From positions 180,580,556-180,644,555 of the forward strand of contig CP136067.1 of the NCBI GenBank assembly GCA_032622095.1: DNA of 64,000 bases, given 5' to 3'. A program made the translations under genes and the position numbers. The notes beneath the pieces were generated by a model, which saw nothing but the letters and a program-made list of their open reading frames with translations, made no database searches and was not told the DNA's origin. The DNA comes from Siphonodentalium dalli (Eukaryota; Mollusca; Scaphopoda; Gadilida; Siphonodentaliidae). Every line of letters begins with the position of its first letter. Position 1 is the stretch's first letter. Positions 41,701 to 53,700 of the stretch are shown here, one piece after another.

Positions 41701-44700
41701 ATGCTAAATTTAGCAAGGAGCTAAATCTAAAAAAATTGATTTTGTTTTAAAAAAAAAATTTCTCGAAAAAGGGTCATAACTCCTTTAAAATTAATCGGAT
41801 CAAACCCATATGCGGACTCGATCTGTATTTTGGGCTGTGAAACTCACATACCAAATTTGGTTCCAATCAGATAAAAAATGTTTGAGTTATGGCAGAATGC
41901 GTAAATTCTAAGTTGAAAAAGGGCCATAACTCTGTAACAAAAACTCGGATCAAACCCAAATTCGAACTCGATCTGTATTTTGGGCTGAGAAACCCATATA
42001 CAAAATTTGGTTTCGATCGGATAGAAAATGTTTGAGTTATCGCATTACTCGTAAAGTGTCTACGGACAGACAGACAGACAGACAGACGGACGGACAGACA
42101 GACAGACAGACAGACGGACGAACGACGAGTGGTCAATCCGGGCAACGACACTATGTTTACCATACTATGGTATGGGTAAACATAAAAAGAAGAACTTCTT
42201 TCAAAATAAAAAAAACCAAAAAACTACTTTCAATATAAAATAAAAAAATTCTGTCCTGTGACCTGATTCAAAACTCACTATGAAATTATTTGTAAATCTT
42301 TTTTATTGATGTGCCAAAATATCGTAAGGCTTCAAATTAATCTATCACTTCTAAAATCTGGCTGGCAAAAATTCAACAAATAATCTGTCAAATTCATCTG
42401 CAAGTGTATTTCTGTTATAAAATCAAGTTTTAGTAGAAATATGACCAATATAACCAAGAGACTGATATAAAGATATATATTACTTTTGATCTCTGATTAT
42501 CTTTTCCTTTCCTTTCTCTTCTTTCTCTCCTTTGCTTCTCCCTATCATCCTGTTGCAGAAAAAAATATATATACACAACAATGGCTACATCAAGAAAACG
42601 CTTGTTTGTTACATGTACCGGTACTTCAAACTATAAAAGCCCTTCCACACAGCTGTTGGGTTATATCTTGTCAGTTTCACTGGTGGGGAAAAGACAATTT
42701 CACAGGGAAATCATGTGGAATGCACCAAGCCCCAAAATCAACTGACAAATTTGCCCAGATACACGATTCAGGTTACCTACTCTATGTGGATCACAAATCC
42801 ATGTTTATCGAGATTTGATCCAGCTCCACCGGACCATTGCTGTACTAATTACAAGATTCATGCATGTCTCTGGAAAGATCTTAAAGAAATCATTCCACAT
42901 TTGGGTATGCAATGAATTAAAATATTGGATTACGAATCTAAAAAACATGATATTTATTAAGAAATTAGTTTAACAAGATGAGATTGACTGCATCAAAATG
43001 ATGATGTTCGGGGTGTATGATGATTGTTGCTATTGCCAACAAGTCACAAGGATCTAAATATCATGTTATCTGTTGAGTGACATTACAGTACGATAGATCG
43101 GGCCAGCAAATTTAAGGCGAACGACCATTCAGTTCGCCTGGAGGTTACGAAAAATGAAAACGCCACGAACAAAAAACAGCTCTTGCCAAATCACTCATTC
43201 TCACATTAATTATTACTCAATTAAGTCCCAAAAGGAGACATTCAAAATGATTAGTTCAATGAGTTTCCATCTGTTGTTAATAATACCAGCTGTAGTGATT
43301 ATAACAGTTAGTGTAACTCTTCTACTAACCTATGGGTTACCTAAGCACAAACCAAGCAAACGAAAAAATAGGTTACACATAATTATTAAATCTGCAGGCA
43401 TGATAGATGTGTTTGTCGAAAACATACATTCAAGATGACAATTGTGACCCGCCATATCAAATCCAGTCGTAAGTCGGGATTTTTTTACCCTGTGCCAATG
43501 CATTCTCTTATATATGCGAGTCGACCATAGGTCGCCTCGCATATATAAGAGAATGCATTGGCTTAACAATTTTTTATCATGTTTTTTAAATAAATGGCAC
43601 ATAGAAGAGTGTCGTCTGCTCATGTTTGTCTGGGGCTCTGTATGGGTGAAATGCATTCTCTTATATATGCGAGTCGACCATAGGTCGCCTCGCATATATA
43701 AGAGAATGCATTGGCCTAACAATTTTTTATCATTTTTTTTAAATAAATGTTTCTTACAATTTTTAGGACATAAAATAAAAAACATCCATTACCCTGCAGG
43801 GAGCCCGACACATATATAGAAGCATATAGTTTGTCTGGGGCTCTGTATGGGTGAAATTATAAAATTGATAAAGAATACAAGAAAAAATTATTAAAATTGT
43901 AAAAAATTGTTAGGCCAATGCATTCTCTTATATATGCGAGGCGACCTATGGTCGACTCGCATATATAAGAGAATGCATTGGCACAGGGTAAAAAAATCTC
44001 GACTTACGACTGGATTTGATATGGCGGGTCACAATTCATCATTCAGTCTAAAGGATATCATTGAGATCATTTTTCTGACCTGAGTCTATAGCGAATGAGT
44101 TCTTTGCCTAACAGAAATTTACAATCTGTACATTTCCTGAGGGAACTACTCATCAATGAGTATTTAGTATAGAAAGAGTTAAAAGAAACTACACAACACA
44201 AATACAACACCCACAATGGGAAACAATAAAGAGGTGTTAACACTTTCATGACGGGAGCTGCGCTGGTGCAGCATTAAAGATCCTGTGCCAGTGCATTCTC
44301 TTATATATGCAAGTCTCCTGTAGGCCTATAGGGAGCCTTACATATATAAGAAAAAGCACTGGCTTACAAGCTATGGTAAATATTATTAGGCTAAAACATT
44401 CTCTTTAATATATGCAAGGCTCCCTATGGGAGACTTGCACATATAAGAGAATGCATTGGCACAGGTTTTCGCAAAATTTGAGGAAGCTAGAGTCATGGAA
44501 GGGTTAAGACTCGACATAAGAAAAACTCAGAAGACGACAAACAAATTATACAATCACAATCATCAGCCTATGAAATGAAAGTGTAGATGACATGAACAGG
44601 AAACTCAACATATAAAAGCTGACTTATAAATTACACAGACATCCTGGTGATGGTACTGTGAAACATTTAATTTCATTAGGCCAAAGAAATTTAAATGTCT

Positions 44701-47700
44701 GGTGCGGGTTACAAGTCATAAAAAATTAGGGTTGGTAGGAAAGTTTAAATTTTAATAACGGGAGATGTGCAGGTGCAGCATTAAAGATCCTGTACCAGTG
44801 CATTCTCTTGTACAATTGGCACAGTGTTTTCACAAAAATTCAGGAAGCTCCAGTTGTGGAAGGGTTAAATTTTACATTTTAAATTTAAATTTTTTATTTT
44901 GACATATTCTTATAGCTTTTCATGTCTTAAACTTTATCTGAAAGATTAAGATAAGATTAATTCTGATTCTCCGTATAAACTGAAATAAACAGAATAATTT
45001 GATTGAGAAATCAACCCATTCAGAGACACTGAAAAGTTTTTTTTTTTATTTATATGAAAAATTAACACAAAATTACAAAGTTTTCTTTAAAACATTAAGC
45101 CTTTCATGATGGGAGCAGCGCTGGTGCAGCCTTAAAGATCCTTTGCCAGTTCATTCTCTTATATATGCGACTCTCCCATAGGGAGCCTTGCATATATAAC
45201 AGAATGAACTGGCTTACAAAGTCAAAGTAAATATTGTTATATTCTCTTATATATGCAAGGCTCCCTATGGGAGACTGACATATATAAGATAATGCATTGG
45301 CGCAAGGTGTTTGCAAAATTTAAGGAAGTTCCAGTCATGGAAGAGTTAAATTTTTTTTTAGGGTAGTGGGTTTAAAATAGAGTCAGTAGAGAAACCCCAA
45401 ACACAAATTATTTATTTTTCACCTTACATGGTTTTAACATAAATGGATGCTGAATTTGCCCACTCATGTTATGCAACAAATTAAACCGGCATCTACGTTT
45501 CACGAATTGGCCAGAATAGTGGTGCCCATTTCATGCACTGAACTGAGACTATGAGATAAACTTAATCTGAATACACACGCTAAATTTCACAACAGCATAC
45601 TTCTACTGGGGGTATTTTTACACTCTTCAAGCCTGCAAATAGTGTGTCTGTCATTTGCAGAATAAGGTCCCCAGAGGGTGAATTTAGTGATGCTATCCCA
45701 CACAGCAGGCTAGCGTCACCAAATTAACCCTCTGGGGTCCTCATTCTGCTTAGGCCTCATCTTCTTGGAAGTATCTATTGTCTCAAATTAGCATTGTTTT
45801 TAGTTACTTTTTCCCTACTGGGAAGTTTCTATATCCCCTAATTTGCAGAAGATAAAATGCATAATTTTCAACTTTCAACTTCAATCTGATCCTAGGTCTC
45901 CCATAGCAGTTGAGGCCTAAGCAGAATGAGGTTCCCAGAAGGTGAACTTGATGATGCGAGCCCACAGTGTGGGTTAGTGTCACTAAATTCATCCTCTGGG
46001 GACCTCATTCTGCAAATGACAGACACAGAATCTACAGGCATTATTTAGAAATAAAAACAGTTAACAAAATAAACAAAATGACACATCGTCAAAATCAAAA
46101 TAGCTTGAGTAGTTGTTGTTGATATTTGAGGATGAGGGACACAACAAGTTATCTAAAACACCAATGAGTATGTAACCTGATCAATTTGAACTTCCTCGTC
46201 CGAGTCATCTCTATGCTGCCTTTGCTGTATAAATGAGTGCAAACATAAGTCAGATATATTAATTACACAGGCCAGGTATTTCAATCTAAATCCTGTTTGC
46301 TGATTGGTCAATGGTAAATTGTGTCCATGTGTTTTATACACCAATTAAATACATGCATTCTCAAATACACACCATTAAAACAAAGCGATTTCATGTGACC
46401 AAGAAACATGGATCATAGATAGAAATCTAATTACTATTGGGCTAACTTGCAGTGCCCGGTGGGTTTATCTCCAAGTTTGGGACAGATCTCAGAAAAAGAA
46501 ATATATTCCAGCCAATTTTATGAGAATAGAGATAAAAAAATAAAGTGGTGCCCTCAATAATCGACTCCTTAACCACAGCAGAATTATGGTAATTTTTCAG
46601 GATTTAGCCGTAAATATAGCTTGTTGCCATTCATCAGAAAGCTCTCACTGAGAGCTTTCCGATGAATGGCAACAAGCCATATTTCTGACTAAATCCTGAA
46701 AAATTACCCATAATTCTGCTGTGGTTAAGGAGTCAATTATTGAGGGCATTACTGTATAAGAAATGAAAGTAGCGGCACTCTATATTACTGAGGAATATGT
46801 TACTGTGGCAGTTTGGCACATTTAGTGTGAACCATGAATAACATGCTTGTGAGACGATGACAGGCAGAGAAACAGTAACAATTTACTTGCAGGAGAAGCC
46901 TAAGGAGGTTGTAGAACATATTAGCTAAACAATAATTCATATGAATGAATCAATGGGAATTGTATAACTACTCATTATAAGTGAAAAATCAATAAATCCT
47001 TCCATCACTGGAGCTTCCTGATATTTTGCGAAAACCATGGGCCAATGCATTCTCTTATATATGTGAGTCTCTAATAGGGAGCCTGGCATATAAGAGAATG
47101 CATTGGCATACAATATTTACTTTGACCTTCTAAACCAGTGCATTCTCTGTTATATGCGAGGCTCGCATATATAAAAGAATGAACTGGCACAGGATCTTTA
47201 ATGCTGCACCAGCACAGCTCCCATCATGAAAGGGTTAAAAGATTAAAAGTTAATCAATTATGAAATTTGATCATTCCGCCACGCTAAATGCTAATACCTC
47301 ATCATGATGTCTTCTCTTTTCATCATCTTTGCGTTTCTTCTTTCCATCATCATCGTCATCTCTATGCCTTCGCCTCTCTTTCTCTCCACCATCTTTGTGA
47401 TGACGCCTTTCCTTCCCCTCGTCCTCTTTAGGGCGACGTCTCTTCTCACGCTCGTCATCATCACGATGCCGCCTCTGCTCGCGCTCATCATCTCTAAGCT
47501 TTCTCTGCTCCCTTTCATCGCCATGTCCCCGTCTCTTTTCTCGTTCATCACCATTATCTTTTGATCTCCTAAATGTCATAATAAAATTGAAAATTTTATT
47601 TGAAATACTGGAAATATGAAATGCTAATATACAGTAATGCCCTAAATAATCGACTCCTTAACCACAGCAGAATTATGGGTAACTTTTCAGGATTTAGTCG

Positions 47701-50700
47701 GAAATATGGCTTGTTGCCATTCATCGGAAAGCTCTCACTGAGATGATAATGATGATGACAAATGATTCCTAATACATGTATGTCATATGCCTCAGTAAGA
47801 CAGTAACATATTCTTAATTAATAAATTGTTCACCTTTTTCGATCATCGTCATCAGTTCTGTGTCGAGATTTTTTTTCCTCATTGTCATCATCCTGCTTGT
47901 GTCTCCTCTCTCCATTGGTTGTCTTATCATCTTTCTGAATCAACAAAATAAATTATTTATCAGACATATTCTAAATAAAATTACTGTCAATGAAGCAGAG
48001 AAAGGATTTGCGTGCCCGCCCGCAGGGCGGCACGAGGACGGTGTGGGCTCACCCGGAGGTCGCCCTTACGCCCTGTCTTGAGTTTTTCTTGGATATGTAG
48101 GTGATATGTCTAGGTCGTGGCTCAGGAGGATCAGGTGAAGTGGGGTTCTAGCTGTTAAGAGATTTTTTCTTTTTGTTTTTCTTTTTCTTTTTGGAATTCT
48201 TTCGTTTCTTTTTTGGTGGTGATGATGACTCACAGGATGATGATTCTGATTGTGAAACTCCGAAAATTTCTGCAATTGTGCTATTAAAGCGTCTGGTAGG
48301 CTCGTCTTCGTCTTCCCAGTTTGGGTCGCTATCTCTCAGGGATCCGGCGGCTTTTGGTATTGGTGAGTGCGAAGTCTCGGGGTATTCCGGAGTCTTCGGG
48401 ACGAAGTCAGAGGGGTCCTCGTCTTCGTTTGTAATAACCTCGTCTGGCCATGATGGTGGTGGTGATGGTGATTCCATCACCTGGACGACAGACTGGGTCG
48501 GGTTCTCAGCTGGTTGGGCGATGTCGACTGGTGGAGTTCCGGTCGATTTCTTCGCTTTCCATGCAGCCAGTCTTTCGGCATCTCTCTTTTTCATCGATGG
48601 TGTTTTCTTTTTCTTCTTTCTTATCTTCTGTCGCGGCTTCCGAGCTGATTCGGTAATATCCGAGCCCTTCCCGGTAGGGAGCCCTGAGAAGGGCTTTGCC
48701 GGGCCGGACTGGAAGTCCAGAATCAGCTGGTATCCGCCTTTGTGAGCGTGGAATGACCAGCTCACACAAGGCGTGACATGCAGGGCTTCCAGCATGCTGG
48801 TGACACTAATTGGAATTAGCGGTGGCGAGTTCATCCTGAGAGGTGGCGATCCGAGCTCTCTGGAGGTCTGACTGCGAATGAACGATAACGTACTGTCAAT
48901 GAATCCTACTTTACTTTCCTAAATACTCACATGTCACATGTCTGACATCTGCTTAAATTTCCCAAACATCCCTAAGATGAATAATAGACACTTCCAACGT
49001 ATCCTTGTTCAATTGAATGGAAGAATCCATTTAGTATAGAAATGATTAATCAAAACTGTTCTGTTCTTTTTTAGGGAGTGTGATATTAGATAAGGGAGTG
49101 ACAGCCAAACATTAAGAGAAGAGAAGAAAAGGCAAGGCGAATGCAGAGAAAGTGGGAGTGCTGTTTTCCTGTTAGAAATGAATCATATAACCAAAATTTT
49201 ACATATGCCAAAATGTTTCATGACCTGCAACACTTCGGAAATATTTAATTTTATAAGAGAAACTCTGCCAGCAGTTTAGCTTCAAAATTGTTTCATTTGT
49301 TTCAAAACCTGGTATAACAAAGAGGAATAATCCACTGCCAATAACAGCATGCACAAAAATATTGATTTTGATTAAAGCCAATTGAGACTGCACCAACTAT
49401 CAAAGTATTAAAGTGTTATTCAAATATGAATGCGATAAGTACACATCCAGATGCAACATGCTATATCAAGAGTTTCAAAAGCGATGGCTACCCTTTGAAA
49501 ATGTAAATAATGACAACATTGATTGACTTTCTGACATCCACAAATAAAACTAACTTTATACATGTATATACTCCGAATAACACAGTTATATACATATAGC
49601 CCGGAACCCGAGCCATCTCTCAAATTTACATTAATCATTTCTTAACTCGATCATCAAAAGGCCGACAAAAATTTATCAGCACCAATCCTAACTCTTTATG
49701 TTACAGTATAAATGACGTTCTTAATTCAGTGCGCTAACGTTGTGTCGCCCAATGGCCAACGGAATAACAATCTATTTATCTCTTTACCACAACTATATGA
49801 TTCACGTATGATTTTACTAATGTCGCCAGTGAGAAAGTAGCCCAAGTGAAATTCACTTGGGAGCGTGCAAAAGTGAGTGCTAGAATATAATATGTATCAA
49901 TGTATTGTTACTATAATGCTTGTGCTATACGTATGTCTGTCTGTCTCATTCTTTTTGTTATATATACTTCCTCAATAAACAAAATTAAAAAAAAAAAAAA
50001 AAAAAAAAGTATTAAAGTGTTAATTTTCGAGTCACCGACTATCTAGGTATTAATAGCCTATCATGTGACATAACTATCATTTATAATCTTTCCCGACATG
50101 GTGGGCTTAGATCTAAATTGAGTAGTATCAGTTTCAGATGCATCCCTATAGTTGTACTATAGTAACAGATTTTATAACTTAGAAGAATGTAGGAACCTCG
50201 CTAATCTGATAAAGAATTGTGTTCCTTTCGGCATGATTTATTTACATTTTACATCACCATCACAGGTGTGAATCATGAAAGTATGCAATATATAGGGCCC
50301 TGCGAATCGGTGTGTTTTCATTCCGAATCGAATCTCGAATTTCGAATCAAATCATTGCATCATTGGTATCAAGAGTGATGATATACAGTAATGCTCTAAG
50401 TAAGCGACTTCTTAACCACAGCAGAATTATGGGTAACTTTTCAGGATTTAGTCGGAAATATGGCTTGTTGCCATTCATCGGAAAGCTCTCGGGGAGAAGT
50501 CACTTACTTAGAGCATTACTGTAGATATCATTGGACTGAGTGGCAGTACCAGTATCAATTTGCTCACTTTGTAATGACGATACGTGATCATCGGTATATA
50601 ATGTAAATATTATCCATAAATGGATCAAATTCGCAATTAACCAATTAAGTGTGCATTTGTTGTGTCCATCTCTTTTGAAATTTTGCTGGATCAGTTACAC

Positions 50701-53700
50701 CAGTTGAGCAATGCTTTGGTGGTTTTTATAGTACTAAGTATAGCTCAGTCTACAACAGTGTTGGTGTGTGGTCTTTTGTTGGTATCATAATCTATCTTTG
50801 CGAAAAAGCAAAGGTGTCCATTGAGAATACAACTGGTGCCAATGATTCGATACAATTCAAATCAGAATCAGCTGATTTCGATTCTAATCTGAAGAAAGAT
50901 TCCGAATCACATCAACAATAGAAGAATCCCATACAACATCCAGCAGAGAAATAAAATATCATAGGTCGCCTAACCTTGCCACGCTTATCCCGTCGTTCTC
51001 GCCTCAATCTCTCCCTGTCTTCCTATGAAAAAAAAATGAAGTTAAGAAACAGACATGGCTCGTATGAACCTCTGAATTATGTATAGGTAATTTGGGAAGC
51101 GATATCCCAAAATATACCAACACGGAAGATTTTGGAACAAAATTTGTTGATATAGCGCTGAAAATATGTGTTTTGTTTCTTTTATCTTTCGATAAATTTG
51201 ATATTGTTTTATTTATGCCGGTTCAACAGTAGCGTAAATATTACAACTATAGACCATGAGAAGAAAATTTTGAGCTTTCGTTGCTCTGAAACTATATGGT
51301 ACTACATAATTATGAATATTAAGGCCAAAAAAAAAAGTGTTTTGGTTCTCGGGCAAATTTTTTTCTTCAAATCAATGAGGGAGCGAGGGTTTTATTTTTA
51401 ATTTTTTTCTGCGCGTAGTAAGCATGGACAAAGATACCTTCCTCTGTCTAGTAATAACCAGAAAGGTAGAGGGAACTGTTATGCATATAAACTCATTTAG
51501 TCTTATATAAAAATGACATTGTACTACCAGTGTATGACTGGGATTACCTAACATTATACAAATGTATAATGCCCCTGACATTAACTACTGTTATTGTTGT
51601 CTAAAAACTGATACCTCCCCATTCTAATATGTGATCCTGAAGTTAGTCCTGTGCCTTTCAATTGTATAAAGTTACAATTAGTGTAAGTTGTTCACAATGA
51701 CTAATTGTAAGAACAGCATGAGGATCAGCTAATCATTTTCTTAATTGTAGTCATCTACTTCATGTTGTAAGCCTGCAAGTCACTTTTAACACATTACATG
51801 TTAGAGCTCAATGCACACTAATATTCAACACATATCTGCTATGGACATGTTGATCAAATAAAAAAAAATTAAAATTCGTTTTTTTTTCGTAAGTTTTTTT
51901 GTCATAACATCAGGCATTGCAATAAAAAGGCCTAAATGCGGCCCTTTTTATTCAATGCGGCGGGGCCTGAGAACCAAAACCTTTGTTTTTTGGCCTAAAA
52001 TGTGAAATTTTTATATAGTTTCATGTTAAGATCACGCAATATACCTTTTACGGACATTCCATTTCCAATTCTAGAATTCCGATGAATGAAAATAGCACCG
52101 TTTTTGTATGGGGCCTGAAAATTGTGTTCAAAGTTGCATTTTGTATGACTTCAATGCATCTTTCTGTGACATATAATGCTCATAGAAGGGTAGTTCATGT
52201 ATTTATCAACCTATTTCAAAACCAGGAACAATTTTAAACCAAATATTATTAGGTGTAATTTGGAGCACAAACCGCCATATCGCTTTAATACACATTTCAA
52301 TTGTTGTGAATACCAAGGCATCTCTTGACAACTTTTCTTAGAAGCTCAGCTCTTAAGAATCAGAGGTCCCCAATTCTTTTGCCAGAAGTTCACTCCTGCA
52401 AAATTCAACATATTTGCCCCCATATGTACTGTTGAATGGAGATATTTGCTGAACTAAATCATTCACAACACAAAGGAAAGACAATATCTGGAAAAACAAT
52501 TGACATATGGTCAAAATAAATTAACCTTAATGTACCAATACGCGGTTGAATTACCATTACTCAAGAGAATTTCAAAGTTGTTTCTTACATGAGCAATGAT
52601 TTCCTCATCTGATTCCTGGAATCAGTTGTTCAATACCCTACGAAAATTTCAAAAAATAAAGATCAAGTTGTTGAATTGTTTTTTGTTAAACAAGTTCACA
52701 GAAATGCTTAAAAGCAGGGATGACCTTCATGATGGGTATATTGAATATTAAAATACAGACTTATTTATAAATAGTATGTTATTGTCAAGTCAATTCGCTT
52801 TGTTATATAAACAAATGCCAGATTCTGTAATGTTTTTGGCTTTTGTTTACATAACAAAGCATACAAACTTGACAATAACATATATTTACGCGATATTTAT
52901 GATTGGTATGAGAACAAAGTATGTCTATATTTTAATATTCTTTCTGTTTATGGCAGTTTTAATGGATGTGAAATTCTAAAAGCAATACCGACTGCAAAGG
53001 CCATCTGTGCCATTTAAAGGTATATGTAGCACTAACCTCTGACAGCTTAACCTTTTCATCTTCATCATCACTTGAATGCTTCCTCCTATGCTACAATTAC
53101 AGAAACAATATAGATGTACATGTACATGTAACATCAAATTATAGGTTTCAAAATAAGTTATTGTGACATGATAATGAGTAAGTATACCATTATTGAGCCA
53201 CCGAGGCCCCCATTATGGTCAGTAAATACACTTCAAATATGCTATTATGAAATATGAAAACTGGTATATGAGAGAGAAATCACTTCTCCATAGGACAAAA
53301 ATAGGGAGATGTGCCACATTTTAGAGAGAAGATGTCTCTCAAGTCGCCTTCTAGGCTGGTCCCTGACAGTAGTAGCTAGCATTAAAATGAAACTAGAGGT
53401 GTGACTGTCCCAATGGGACTACGGATACCCCCCTGTTTTTAAAATACTAAGATGTTTCACATGTCAGTAAACATTTAGTTAAAATAATAAAATAACAGTT
53501 CCCATTGCAGGTGTACAACCATAACCCTAATCTTAAACCTATTGACCGAAAAATGTAGGAATAAAAGCTTGGACAAAATTATGTATGTTGCGAAAAAAAT
53601 TCTAAGTCGAAAAAGGGGAATAACTCCTCACAAAAAAGTCAGACAGACGTCATAATCGCAGGTGCACAAGTTCCCATGGTACTAAATATCTGTGCCACGT

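Noticed and set aside
43154-43438. 94-codon ORF with one hydrophobic stretch
   Set aside because: No family match and its end abuts a MITE; a single membrane-like stretch is common in AT-rich random sequence.
1433-43819. Many short ORFs containing QCILLYMR or RIYKRMHW
   Set aside because: They are translations of the 69-bp hairpin module in MITEs; the peptide recurs only because the element does.
1569-44000. Hairpin copies as a CRISPR array
   Set aside because: Repeats are irregularly spaced, occur as inverted pairs inside transposon-like elements, and the host is clearly eukaryotic.
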